From: Streptomyces sp. IMTB 2501
Lineage (GTDB): Bacteria; Actinomycetota; Actinomycetes; Streptomycetales; Streptomycetaceae
Assembly (NCBI RefSeq): GCF_001953885.1
Contig: NZ_MQUS01000001.1
Span: forward strand, 372,001 to 436,000
Reading direction: 5' to 3'
DNA length: 64,000 nt
Under the pieces are notes generated by a model. It saw nothing but the letters and a program-made list of their open reading frames with translations, searched no databases and was not told where the DNA came from. Made by a program: the position numbers and the translations under genes. This document shows, one piece after another, positions 1-9,523 of the stretch; position 1 is the first letter of the stretch, and every line of letters starts with the position of its first letter.

Positions 1-1
1 G

Positions 2-1447
2 CCGGTCATCGTGATGACCCCGGGCCCCCGTCCGATCGAGGAATGCGCCGTTCAGCTCTCCGGCCTGACCGGCCGGCCCGCAGCCTCGCTCCTCGCCGAA
101 CTCCGTGCCGACGCGGCCAACCTGCACCTTCGGGTACGCCAGGCGCTGGCCGACCGCCGCGCCACCGACCTCCTCCTCGTCATCGACCAATTCGAGGAGA
201 TCTTCACGCTCTGCCGCGACCCCCGGGAACGAGAGCTGTTCATCAACGCGCTGATCACCGCCACCCATGCACCGACCAGCCGGTCCCGGGTCGTCATCGG
301 CATCCGGACGGACTTCTACAGCCAATGCGCCCCCTACCCGGAGCTGGCCGGCGCGCTGCAGGACGGGCAGATACTGGTCGGCCCGATGACCACGGACCAA
401 CTGCGCCGAGCCATCACCGAGCCTGCGGTACGCCTAGGTCATACCGTCGAAACATCCCTGCTGGTCACGCTCGTGGCCGACTCGGCCGGTGAAGCCTGCG
501 TGCTGCCCCTGCTCTCGCACGCGCTGCTGGCAACCTGGCGACGCCGTCGCGGCAACACGCTCACCCTCGCCGGATACCAGGCAGCAGGCGGTATCCAGCA
601 CGCATTGGCACACACCGCCGAGACCGTCTACCAGGCTCTCACCGACGACGAACGAGACCTGGTCAAAGACCTCCTGATGCGGCTCGTCGCCCTCGCCGAC
701 GATCCCGGCGACGGCGAAGACACCAAGCGACGCATCAGCCGGGACGAACTCCCCGCCGATCCGCGTATCCGAAATGTGCTCGAACGATTTGCCGCGGCGC
801 GACTGATCACACTCGACGGCGACAGCATCCAGATCACCCACGAAGCACTGATCCGCTGCTGGTCACGCCTGCGCGACTGGCTGACCACGAACCGGGAAAA
901 CCTGCATCTGCGTCGCCACCTCACCGAGGCCGCCGAGGACTGGGAAGCCCTCAACCGGGATCCCGGAGAGCTCTACCGGGGGAATCGGCTGGAACGCGTC
1001 CGGCAATTGGCCGTCGGCAATCCCGCCACACTCAGCCCGCGGGAGCAGGCGTTCGTCAACGCCAGCATCGCCGCCGAAACCGACCACCATGCCGAAATTC
1101 GCCGCCATACCCGCCGGAAACACCTGCTGTTCGCCATGCTGGCACTCGTTGTGGCAACGGGAACAGCCGTCATCACCATGTACCCCACGTCACAAGGAAG
1201 CGGCAATACTCCATGCTGGACGTCGTTCGACCCGGTCAATCCCGAGGGTGCGCCGATGGACCAGTATTACCGCAACTGCGAAAAAGCAGAAAGGAGGGTC
1301 GCCGCTGTGGATGAGGAAGACAAGTACCAGCACAAGACCGTCTTCGACCTGCAACCGGATGAAGTCGCCCACTGGCGCTGGAACAGCACCACCAAAGACC
1401 ACCACTACACGACGGTATACGTGACGACACGCGGCAGCGGACGCTGA
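2..1447 (+). CDS. Membrane STAND (nSTAND1-type) NTPase, 3' part, with an exported C-terminal domain
   Basis: The reading frame is open to the left edge (codons from base 2), so the P-loop and any N-terminal module lie outside. Counting from the GTG at 11, a Walker-B-like LLLVIDQFEEIF has its Asp at 59, followed by the helical arm usual in nSTAND1/WD40-linked ATPases (LLSHALLATW, ITHEALIRCW, LYRGNRLE). One hydrophobic helix lies at about 372-392, preceded by RRHTRRKH, so the last 75 residues should be outside the cell. That tail (402-470) has CWTSFDP, NPEGA, YRNC and HHYTTVY and matches the secreted protein at 1718-2074. STAND proteins are signal-transducing NTPases, some in phage defence or conflict; the trigger and output here are unknown. 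Confidence 0.85.
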   Translation, partial: PVIVMTPGPRPIEECAVQLSGLTGRPAASLLAELRADAANLHLRVRQALADRRATDLLLVIDQFEEIFTLCRDPRERELFINALITATHAPTSRSRVVIGIRTDFYSQCAPYPELAGALQDGQILVGPMTTDQLRRAITEPAVRLGHTVETSLLVTLVADSAGEACVLPLLSHALLATWRRRRGNTLTLAGYQAAGGIQHALAHTAETVYQALTDDERDLVKDLLMRLVALADDPGDGEDTKRRISRDELPADPRIRNVLERFAAARLITLDGDSIQITHEALIRCWSRLRDWLTTNRENLHLRRHLTEAAEDWEALNRDPGELYRGNRLERVRQLAVGNPATLSPREQAFVNASIAAETDHHAEIRRHTRRKHLLFAMLALVVATGTAVITMYPTSQGSGNTPCWTSFDPVNPEGAPMDQYYRNCEKAERRVAAVDEEDKYQHKTVFDLQPDEVAHWRWNSTTKDHHYTTVYVTTRGSGR

Positions 1448-1671
1448 TGTGATGTCAGGCAACCGTGGCCGAGGATCCGGTCTGCCGACGCACCGGCGCA
1501 CTGGCAAGTGGCAGCCGGAGCCCCGTAGAACGGCACGAAGGTGAGCTCGGTGCCGTCGGCCGTCCAGGCCCGGATGACGCCACCTGTGCGTGCATCAGCG
1601 TTCGCCGGTGTCGTGACAGCCGGCTGCCGAACGACCTCGAACAACAACCTTGTTGACTCCGCCAAGACCCC

Positions 1672-1712
1672 TGTGGGTGCCGCTCCTTGCTCGGCAAGGA
1701 GCGGCACCCACA
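1672..1712. terminator. Perfect 19-bp stem hairpin between convergent genes
   Basis: Bases 1672-1690 and 1694-1712 are exact reverse complements with a 3-base TCG loop. It lies 6 bases past the stop of the leftward secreted-protein gene and about 225 bases past the STAND stop, so it probably acts as a bidirectional intrinsic terminator. There is no clear T-run, as is common in Streptomyces. Confidence 0.75.
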
Positions 1713-1717
1713 CCGCG

Positions 1718-2074
1718 TCAGCAGTAGACGGTTGTGTAGTGGTGTCCCGGCGTGGTCCGCTCCCAGTACCACTTGCCGACCCAGCCGGCCTCGAGTGAAA
1801 TGTGGTCGGGCTGCAGGTAGCCGTCCTCGACGTCCTCGGCACACACCGTTACATCACGGTTGGTGCAGTTGCGGTAGAACTGCCACATACCCGCACCCTC
1901 AGGGTTGGGCGGGTCGAACGACGTCCAGCACGGATAGTCGCTGAACGCCGCGGCTTTGGTGGGCGTCGCCGCAACAGCGGCATCCTGGGACGTGGATGCC
2001 GAGGCCGAAGCCGCGCCCATGACTCCCAGCGCCGCTATGACCGAGGCCATCACGGCCACTTTGGTCTTCAACAC
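1718..2074 (-). CDS. Small secreted protein sharing the STAND tail domain
   Basis: 118 residues, GTG start at 2074 behind GGAGGAAGG. Residues 1-26 form a signal peptide (Lys-containing start, hydrophobic core, ASASA cleavage region). The mature part has four Cys and CWTSFDP, NPEGAGM, YRNC, W.W and HHYTTVYC. It aligns almost without gaps to the extracellular tail of the convergent STAND protein; only the tail's first two Cys are shared. I do not recognise a named family. The pairing suggests a ligand, decoy or paralogous structural module for the membrane NTPase, which is inference. Confidence 0.8.
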   Translation of the reverse strand: MLKTKVAVMASVIAALGVMGAASASASTSQDAAVAATPTKAAAFSDYPCWTSFDPPNPEGAGMWQFYRNCTNRDVTVCAEDVEDGYLQPDHISLEAGWVGKWYWERTTPGHHYTTVYC

Positions 2075-2255
2075 GTGATCCTTCCTCCTCCATCAGGCCG
2101 GCACCCGAACGCTCACGGGGCCGGATGTGATCTGGTGTAGTCGGAGAACGTTGTTCGGGGTCGACAGCGCGGGGGCGAACAACAACGTCCGAACAACCAG
2201 GCTCGGCCGGGGTCGGACAACGTCCGCCCGAGCGCGTCGATGTGATGCCACATGA

Positions 2256-2399
2256 ACGGCCGTCGGGGAGCGGGTCGGGCGTGACGTCGTGGCGGGCCGG
2301 GATCGGCCGGGTCCGCGCGAGAAGGAAGCGAACCGGCTGGTCGGCCGGGAACGCACGGTAAAGGAACTCGGCTTCGCCGACCTGAAGAACTGGTCCTGA
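2256..2399 (+). pseudogene. Remnant of a DDE transposase C-terminal region (IS5/DDE_Tnp_4 type)
   Basis: Between stops at 2253 and 2397 the frame reads KEANRLVGRERTV then KELGFADLKNW. This resembles the end of Streptomyces IS5-type transposases, where ANRL, R(E/A) and GFADLKNW precede the last helix. The last segment (WRVLTKLR and beyond) is missing because of an early stop, and no terminal repeats or upstream DDE motifs are seen. It directly precedes a 5'-truncated LysR remnant, so insertion followed by decay is likely. Confidence 0.45.
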
Positions 2400-2460
2400 C
2401 CCGCCGGACAGGCCCGAGCGGCCGGCGGACCGGTCAGCCGTCGAGGGGCCGGCCGCGCGG

Positions 2461-2789
2461 TACGAGGTCCCGCTGATCGCCTATGTTGAGGATCTGCCGA
2501 TCGTTTGCTGCCACTGGCGGCACGTCTTCGGCCGGCGGCTGTTCCGCGCCGCCGTGACCGCGCCCGATCCGCGCGGTGTGCTCGTGGCGGAGGCCGCCGG
2601 CGCAGGGTTCGGCGTGCCGCCCTGCTATCTCTGCCAGGACCTGCTGGAGTCCGGCGCGCTCGTGGCTCTGCTGGAGCCGGAGGACCCGCCGATCAACACC
2701 GGCTTCCTGGACCGCTGCCTCGGCGTCCCGGACAACCGGACGTGGGGTGTGACAGCGCCTTTCTGCTCCGGGCGGAGCACACCTGGTAG
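2461..2789 (+). pseudogene. LysR-family regulator remnant, effector-domain end only, frameshifted
   Basis: One frame reads YEVPLIAYVEDLPIV, then VLVAEAAGAGFGVPPCYLC, then ALVALLEPEDPPINTGFL, which is the last third of a LysR substrate-binding domain. After about 2690-2735 the match moves to the third frame, which ends LLRAEHTW and stop at 2789, a usual LysR C-terminus. At least one frameshift and loss of the DNA-binding half therefore make it a pseudogene. The transposase remnant just upstream gives a plausible cause. It may once have regulated a neighbour now lost. Confidence 0.7.
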
Positions 2790-2846
2790 TCGTGGAAGCT
2801 CGGAAACCGGTCACGCGGTGCCGACCCGCGCCCCTCCTCATCGCCC

Positions 2847-3413
2847 TCATGCACCTGCGGCCCGCGCGCTTCCCGTCCACTCCGGCGCCAGCACCGCCCA
2901 GATCTCCTCGTCGTGTCGCTCGCCCCGGTACGGGCAACTCTCCCGCAGGATCGCCTCCTTGCGCATGCCGAGCCGCCGGGCGACCGCGATGCTGGGCGCG
3001 TTCCCGGCCGACACCCACCACTCCACCCGGTGGATGCCCCGCTCCCGGATAGCCCAGTCGATCAGCAGGCGCGCGGCCCGCGTCACCAACCCCCGGCCCA
3101 CGGCGTCCGGTTCCAGCCAGCAGCCCGCCTCCGCCGTACCCTGCGGGACATCCATCCGGCGCAGGATCACCGCCCCGACCAGCATGCCGTCGAGCCGTAT
3201 CCCCCGGATGAGCCCCGCGTCGGCCGCCTCCTTCTCGGCGTACGCCGTCAGGAACGCCCGGGCGGCCGCCAGGTCGGTGACCACGTCGGGCAGCCCGTTG
3301 AACCGCCCGATGAACTCCCGGCCGCGATCCACATGGGCGAGGAACTCCTCGGACTGCCAGGGCTGGAGGGAGCACAGTTCGGCGCCGTCGGCACCGAGAG
3401 AGGTCGCGTACAT
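2847..3413 (-). CDS. GNAT N-acetyltransferase, RimJ/RimL type
   Basis: 188 residues from ATG at 3413 (an in-frame GTG at 3419 is possible). The GNAT core is seen from about residue 60: LVGAVILRRMD, GCWLEPDAVGRGLVTRAARLL (acetyl-CoA loop), RVEWWVSAGNAPSIAVARRLGM and a final YRGERHDEEIWAVL strand, the order typical of RimL-like ribosomal-protein or small-amine acetyltransferases. The longer open frame upstream is a GC-rich shadow overlapping the divergent cupin gene. The substrate cannot be told from sequence. Confidence 0.85.
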   Translation of the reverse strand: MYATSLGADGAELCSLQPWQSEEFLAHVDRGREFIGRFNGLPDVVTDLAAARAFLTAYAEKEAADAGLIRGIRLDGMLVGAVILRRMDVPQGTAEAGCWLEPDAVGRGLVTRAARLLIDWAIRERGIHRVEWWVSAGNAPSIAVARRLGMRKEAILRESCPYRGERHDEEIWAVLAPEWTGSARAAGA

Positions 3414-3627
3414 GGTCACCTCGGGTGAGCGGATGGGACATCTGGTACGCCAGCCTACGATCCGCCTCTGACATCGATGTCTCCCGCCGAATGGCGGTGC
3501 ACAGGCGCACGGCCGACGATGGACGCGTGGGGTACGGTCGCCGCCGCAGCGCCGGTGCCGTCCGAGGCCGCCGGGGGACGGTGGCCGGCCCCGGTCGCGG
3601 TGAGCGGCCGGAAGGGAGGACACCGTC

Positions 3628-3984
3628 ATGCTGGAAGTGAAGACGGTCGAGAAGCCGGACGAACGGCGTGACTTCCCCCGAGGCCACCTCGAAGCCCTGC
3701 ACCTGACCGGGCTGGACTTCGCCGTGGCCACCTTCGAACCCGGTTGGCGCTGGTCGGAGTCCGTCGGCCCGATCGCGGGCACCAAGAGCTGCATGGTCCA
3801 CCACAACGGGTACATGGTGCGGGGACGGATGCATCTGATCATGGACGACGGTGGCGAGGCCGAGGTCGGCCCCGGCGATGTCTTCGTGTGCCCGCCCGGT
3901 CACGACGCCTGGGTGGTGGGAGACGAGCAGGCCGTGGTCTATGACTTCGCCGGGGGCATGGCGAAGGAATACGCGAAGGGCTGA
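3628..3984 (+). CDS. Single-domain cupin protein
   Basis: 118 residues; a strong GGAAGGAGG lies just before the ATG. The small beta-barrel is visible as FEPGWRWSESVGPIAGTKSC, HHNGYMVRGRMHL and GPGDVFVCPPGHDAWVVGDE, with His residues in cupin motif 1 and a PPGHDAW motif 2. Such proteins bind a metal or a small ligand, and many are uncharacterised. It is divergent from the GNAT gene with a 214-base gap. Confidence 0.8.
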   Translation: MLEVKTVEKPDERRDFPRGHLEALHLTGLDFAVATFEPGWRWSESVGPIAGTKSCMVHHNGYMVRGRMHLIMDDGGEAEVGPGDVFVCPPGHDAWVVGDEQAVVYDFAGGMAKEYAKG

Positions 3985-4060
3985 AGGCGGTTTCCCCGTA
4001 ACACCGGGTCGCACGGCGTGCGGCCCGGTGGCTTGTCCCGGGGCGGCACCGCGTCCTCCG

Positions 4061-5035
4061 TCACCCTTCGAACACGGCCGCCCCCTCCTCCGCGAACGCG
4101 ACCGTGTCCGGGTGGCCGAACAGGCCGGGCAGGCCGCCGGTGTGGACGAACACCGTCTTCTCGCCCGGCCGGACCTCACCGTCGCGGACGGCCGCCTGGA
4201 GTCCGGCCAGGGCCCGGCCGGTGTAGATCGGGTCGAGTACGAGGCCCTCGGTGCGGGCGGCGAGCCGGAGCGCCTGCGTCACCGGGCCGGTCAGCGCCGC
4301 GTACCCGGCGCCCACCTGGTCCCGGCGCACCCGCAGCCCTTCGGCCGTGACCTGGTCCGTGGTGAGCGGTGCCGCGAACTCCGCCACGGCGGTCGCCGGA
4401 TCGGCCAGGGCGCCCACGTCGACGCCGAGCACGGAACCGGCGCCCAGGGCGGCGACCAGCCCGGCCATGGTGCCGCCCGAGCCGAGCGCGACCACCACCG
4501 TCCGCAACTCGGGCAGCTGCTCGTCCAGTTCCTCGCCGCAGCGCACATAGCCTCGGGCGCCCAGCACGCCCGACCCGCCGAACGGGATCAGCGCGGGACG
4601 GGCGCCGCGGGCTCGCAGCCGTGCGCACACCTCGGCCGCCGCCGCGTCCAGCCCCGCCCGGTCCACGTCGCCCGCCCAGGCGAGCCGCGCCCCGAACAGC
4701 CCATCCAGCGCGAGGTTCCCGGACCGGGAGACGCCCGGCGAGCCGCGCAGCACGAGGACGGCGTCCAGGCCGACCCGGGCGGCCGCGGCGGCGGTCAGCC
4801 GGGCGTGGTTGCTCTGCGGGGCGCCCGTGGTCACGAGGGTGTCCGCGCCCTCGGCGAGGGCTGTGCCGACCGTCCACTCCAGCTTGCGGATCTTGTTGCC
4901 GCCGCCACCCAGACCGGTCAGGTCGTCCCGCTTGATCCACAGGTCCTCGGGCCCGAGCCCGAGCGCGGCGGCCAGCCGGGGCGCCGGTTCGACGGGGGTG
5001 GGGAAGGTGCCGAGCGGTACGGGGGAGTGGCTCAT
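4061..5035 (-). CDS. PLP-dependent ACC deaminase / D-cysteine desulfhydrase family enzyme
   Basis: 324 residues, a usual family length. The PLP lysine is in GGGGNKIRKLEW (about Lys48), followed by TTGAPQSNHARLTAAAAARVG (phosphate/carboxylate-binding Ser-Asn-His) and ALGSGGTMAGLVAAL. These fold-type II enzymes open 1-aminocyclopropane-1-carboxylate or release H2S from D-cysteine; the motifs alone do not decide between them, and many actinobacterial members act on D-cysteine. It appears monocistronic, followed leftwards by the convergent cupin gene. Confidence 0.85.
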   Translation of the reverse strand: MSHSPVPLGTFPTPVEPAPRLAAALGLGPEDLWIKRDDLTGLGGGGNKIRKLEWTVGTALAEGADTLVTTGAPQSNHARLTAAAAARVGLDAVLVLRGSPGVSRSGNLALDGLFGARLAWAGDVDRAGLDAAAAEVCARLRARGARPALIPFGGSGVLGARGYVRCGEELDEQLPELRTVVVALGSGGTMAGLVAALGAGSVLGVDVGALADPATAVAEFAAPLTTDQVTAEGLRVRRDQVGAGYAALTGPVTQALRLAARTEGLVLDPIYTGRALAGLQAAVRDGEVRPGEKTVFVHTGGLPGLFGHPDTVAFAEEGAAVFEG

Positions 5036-5102
5036 GACGTACGTCCTTCAGTGCCGATCAGGTGCCGATCCGGGGTGGATCGTGGTCGTTCGGACCAGTC
5101 GA

Positions 5103-6454
5103 TCACACCGGCAGCAGGCGGGCGATCAGCGCGCTGAGCTGACGGGCCGTACGGCACTCGTGCATCTCGACCAGATCGGCGTAGGCGGGTGCGGCCGAGT
5201 CGCCGGTGCCCCACTGGGCACGCGGCTCCGGGTTCAGCCAGTACACGCGGCGGGCCCGCCGGGCGACCTCGCGTACGGCGGCCAGGTTCGGGTCGCTCAT
5301 GTTCGTCCGGGCGTCCCCGAGGACGAACACCGTGGTGCGCGGTCCGACCGCATCTCCGTACCGCTCGGCGAACTCGCCCAGGGCGACGCCGTAGTCGCTG
5401 CTGCCGTGCCAGCCGGTGAGCGTGGCCTCCGCGCGGATGCGGGCGCCGAGCCCGTCGGGGTCGGCGCGCCCGTGGTCGAGCAGGCCGGTGACCTCGTCCA
5501 GCCGGTTGACGAAGGCGAACACGCGGATCTTGCTGAACTGGTCGTGCAGCGCCTGCACCAGCAGCATCGTGAAGTCCGAGAAGCCGGACACCGAGCCGGA
5601 CACGTCGCAGAGCAGCACCAGTTCGGGGCGGACCGGGCGGCGTCGGCGCAGCACCGGCCGCATCGGCACCCCGCCGGTGGACAGCGAGGAGCGCAGCGTG
5701 CGGCGCAGGTCGACCGAGCCGCGCGCGGCCCGGCGCCGGCGCGCCGCCAGCCGGGTGGCCAGCTTGCGCGCGAGCGGCTGCACGGCCCGGCGCAGCTCGG
5801 CCAGTTGGTCCCGGCCCGCGAACAGGAAGTCCACCCGGTCGGCGGTCGGCCGGACACCGCGCCGGGCGATCTCGTCCCGCCCGCGCCGCTCGGCGACCCG
5901 GCGCCGCGCCTCCGCCCCGACCAGCCGCCGGAACTCCTCGATACGGCGCCGGATCTCGTCGTCCAGCAACCGGTCCGTGAACCCGGCACCGCTGCCGTCC
6001 CGGCCCCGGACATCCGCCCGCACCCGCGCCAACAGGGTCTGCGGACGCAGCCGTTCGAGCGTCTGGTACGCCGAGAAGCCGTCCGAGCCCGGTGAACTGC
6101 CGTATCCCCCCAGGCCGTCGACGGCTTCGGCAGCCAACCGGGCCATCAGGGCCTGGTCATTGCCGGCCAGAGCCTGGGCCAGCCGGTCGCGCAGCTCGTC
6201 CCGATCCTGGCCGGCGCCCTGCGGGCCGCCGACCGCCCGAGGGAGGAAGTACAGGTCGAAGACGGGGTCGAACACCGCCCGCTGTCCGGGGCCGTGCAGC
6301 AGCGTCGCGGCCAGGCCCTCGCGCAGCAGCTCCCGGTCCGCGAGCCCCAGCGCCTCCACCGCGCGGGCCGCGTCCACGCTCTCGCCGGTGCCGATCCGCA
6401 GGCCGTGTGCGCGCAGCGCCCCGACCAGCCCGGTGATCCGCTCGGCGACACCGG

Positions 6455-6458
<4 letters not shown>
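5103..6458 (-). CDS. VWA-domain protein of the CoxE type, partner of a MoxR ATPase
   Basis: 451 residues from a GTG at 6458 that overlaps the stop of the upstream moxR gene (GTGA), showing translational coupling. The N-terminal half is the helical CoxE region (GTGESVDAARAVEALGL, VFDLYFLP). The C-terminal third is a von Willebrand A domain with the metal-site start LLCDVSGSVSGFS, followed by DHGRADPDGLG and FVLGDARTNMSDP. A long in-frame extension upstream is only the shadow of moxR. With MoxR it probably forms a chaperone-like pair that matures or remodels a metalloenzyme; the target is not evident nearby. Confidence 0.85.
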
Positions 6459-7312
<854 letters not shown>

Positions 7313-7425
7313 CGGGGCCTCCGGCGGGTCGGGGACAGTGTCCGATCTCTCTCCTATCTAAGCGCTTGTTCAGCGACTCTGTCACGTGGATTCGGCGGAA
7401 GCGGCAGGGGCGCCGAGCGATATAC

Positions 7426-7435
7426 ACCGATCGGT
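7426..7435. promoter_or_regulatory. Palindrome in the moxR/tetR divergent promoter
   Basis: ACCGATCGGT is a perfect 10-base palindrome 35 bases before the TetR start, between divergent genes. It is a plausible autoregulatory TetR operator, but it is short. Confidence 0.35.
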
Positions 7436-7469
7436 TTCCTTTCATCCGTGCTCCGGTTAACCTCGCTCC

Positions 7470-8042
7470 ATGGCCTCCACAGACAAGATGTCCCCGCGCG
7501 ACCGGCTGCTCGACGCGGCGGCCCGGCTCTCCTACCGCGACGGCGTCTCCGTCGGCATCGAGGCGCTGTGCCGGGAGGCGGGCGTCTCCAAGCGGTCGAT
7601 GTACCAGTTCTTCGACAGCAAGGACGCGATGCTGGCCGCGAGCCTGGAGCGGCGCATCCCCCGCTACGACGCCCAGCTCGCGCCCCCCGACCCGGAGGCC
7701 GCGACCCCGCGCGAGCGCATCCTGTACGTCTTCGAACGCCTGGAGCGGGCCTCCGCTGCCGCCGACTACCACGGCTGCCCCTACCTGGCCGTGCTGGTGG
7801 AGCTGAAGAACCCGGAGCACCCGGCGAGCGTGGTCGCCCGCGCGGTCAAGGACCGGCTGGCCGAGAGGTTCCGTGCCGACGCCGAGCGCGGCGGCGCCCG
7901 CGATCCCGAGCTGCTAGCCCGCCAGCTCGTGCTGGTCTTCGACGGCGCGAGCGCCCGGGCCGGTGCGAAGGTCGAGCACCTGGGCGACGGACTGGCCACG
8001 GCGACGGTGACGGCACTGCTGGACGCGGCAGGGATGCGGTAG
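7470..8042 (+). CDS. TetR-family transcriptional regulator
   Basis: 190 residues. The N-terminal helix-turn-helix reads VGIEALCREAGVSKRSMYQFFDSKDAMLAA (about 29-58). The C-terminal half is an all-helical ligand domain containing YHGCPYLAVLVELKNPEHPAS, typical of the subgroup whose members sense small organic compounds. It is divergent from moxR and upstream of the ABC permease genes, so either neighbour could be its target. Confidence 0.88.
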   Translation: MASTDKMSPRDRLLDAAARLSYRDGVSVGIEALCREAGVSKRSMYQFFDSKDAMLAASLERRIPRYDAQLAPPDPEAATPRERILYVFERLERASAAADYHGCPYLAVLVELKNPEHPASVVARAVKDRLAERFRADAERGGARDPELLARQLVLVFDGASARAGAKVEHLGDGLATATVTALLDAAGMR

Positions 8043-8111
8043 CACCCCCACCGGCCCCATACGGGTCAGTACAACGCGCCGACCCGCTCGCCCGGCCGGT
8101 CCAATGAAACC

Positions 8112-8855
8112 GTGACCGCGCCCCCGGACGACTGCCTCGCGCGCAACGAATGGATCTGCGGCGCCTATCTGAGCACCCGCCGCCAGATCGTCCTCGACGC
8201 GGTCGTCCAGCACCTCCAGCTGACCGCCCTGTCGGTCCTCATCGGCCTGGTCATCGCGCTGCCGCTGGCGGTGCTGGCCCGCCGCTGGGGCTGGGCGGCC
8301 GGACCGGTCCTCGCCGTCACGACGATCCTCTACACCATCCCGTCCCTGGCGATGTTCTCCCTGCTCCTGCCGCTGTACGGCCTCTCGGCCACGCTCGTCG
8401 TCGCCGGGCTCGTGCTGTACTCGCTGACCCTGCTCGTCCGGAACATCCTCGCGGGCCTGCGCGCGGTCCCCGAGGAGACCCGGCAGGCCGCGCGCGGCCT
8501 CGGCTACGGCCCCGTCCGCCTGCTGCTCACCGTGGAACTGCCCCTCGCCCTGCCCGCCGCGATGGCCGGCCTGCGCATCGCCACGGTCTCGGCGGTCTCC
8601 CTGGTCACGGTCGGCGCGATCGTCGGCTTCGGCGGCCTCGGCAACCTCATCTACGCGGGCATGAACACCTACTTCAAGGCCCAGGTGCTCACCGCGTCCG
8701 TCCTGTGCGTGCTGATCGCCGTCGCCGCCGACCTGCTCCTGCTGGGTGTGCAGTGGCTGATCACGCCGTGGACGAGAGCGGGGCGGGCGCGTGTGTCTGC
8801 CCGGCGCACGCGGGTGCGCACGAGGGCCGCCGGGGCGAAGGCGGGCCGCGCATGA
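8112..8855 (+). CDS. Glycine betaine/choline-type ABC permease, first subunit
   Basis: 247 residues, GTG start. Five to six membrane helices, with the binding-protein-dependent permease EAA loop seen as GLRAVPEETRQAARGLGYGPVRLLLTVELPLALPAAMAGLR. The MTAPPDDCLARNEWICGAYL start is characteristic of Streptomyces OpuBB/OpuCB relatives. Its last codons overlap the ATG of the second permease (ATGA). Role: membrane channel for a compatible solute or choline. Confidence 0.88.
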   Translation: MTAPPDDCLARNEWICGAYLSTRRQIVLDAVVQHLQLTALSVLIGLVIALPLAVLARRWGWAAGPVLAVTTILYTIPSLAMFSLLLPLYGLSATLVVAGLVLYSLTLLVRNILAGLRAVPEETRQAARGLGYGPVRLLLTVELPLALPAAMAGLRIATVSAVSLVTVGAIVGFGGLGNLIYAGMNTYFKAQVLTASVLCVLIAVAADLLLLGVQWLITPWTRAGRARVSARRTRVRTRAAGAKAGRA

Positions 8856-9523
8856 GCACGCTCACCGCGACCTGGCACTGGCTCACCGATCCCGCGCACT
8901 GGTCGGGCGCCGACGGCATCGGGCACCGGCTGCTCCAGCACCTCGCCCTCACCGCCGTCTGCCTGGTCATCAGCTGCGTGCTCGCGCTCCCGGTCGCCCT
9001 GGTCCTCGGCCACCTCGGAAAGGGCGGTGCGCTCGCCGTCAACATCTCCAACGTCGGCCGGGCCGTCCCCACCTTCGCCGTCCTCGTGCTGCTGCTCCTC
9101 ACCCCGGTCGGGAAGTGGGGCGAGGGTCCCACGGTGGTGGCCCTGGTGCTGTTCGCCGTGCCCCCGCTGCTCACCAACGCCTACGTCGGCATGCGCGAGG
9201 TCGACCGCGGTGTCGTCCGGGCGGCCCGGGGCATGGGGATGACCGGGCGGCAGATGCTGCTGCGCGTGGAGCTGCCCCTCGCCCTGCCGATGGTCATGAA
9301 CGGGGTGCGGATCGCCGCCGTCCAGCTCGTCGCCACCGCCACCATCGCCGCGCTCGCGGGCGGCGGCGGGCTCGGCCGGATCATCACCGCCGGCTTCAAC
9401 CTCGCCAGCACGCCCCAGGTGGTCGCGGGCGCCCTGCTCGTCGCCGTGTTCGCGCTCGTCGTCGAGGCCGTCTTCGAGATCGCCGAGCGACTGGCACCAG
9501 TGTGGGCACGGAGCGGCCGATGA
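8852..9523 (+). CDS. Glycine betaine/choline-type ABC permease, second subunit
   Basis: 223 residues from ATG at 8852, overlapping the previous gene by 4 bases. Six hydrophobic segments; EAA loop MREVDRGVVRAARGMGMTGRQMLLRVELPLALPMVMNGVR. Its stop overlaps the nominal ATG of the binding protein (ATGA at 9520). It forms a heterodimeric channel with the first permease, energised by the ATPase encoded convergently at 10618-11772. Confidence 0.88.
   Translation: MSTLTATWHWLTDPAHWSGADGIGHRLLQHLALTAVCLVISCVLALPVALVLGHLGKGGALAVNISNVGRAVPTFAVLVLLLLTPVGKWGEGPTVVALVLFAVPPLLTNAYVGMREVDRGVVRAARGMGMTGRQMLLRVELPLALPMVMNGVRIAAVQLVATATIAALAGGGGLGRIITAGFNLASTPQVVAGALLVAVFALVVEAVFEIAERLAPVWARSGR

Noticed and set aside
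1480..1640. Minus-strand frame with GVIRAWTADGTELTFVPFYG, possibly the end of a glycoside hydrolase (GH127-like)
   Set aside because: Only one short motif fits, there is no start, and the frame runs across the terminator hairpin and the secreted-protein gene.
2434..4179. 581-residue minus-strand open frame
   Set aside because: Low-complexity Arg/Gly/Pro reading across the LysR remnant, GNAT and cupin genes in the wrong frame; a high-GC shadow.
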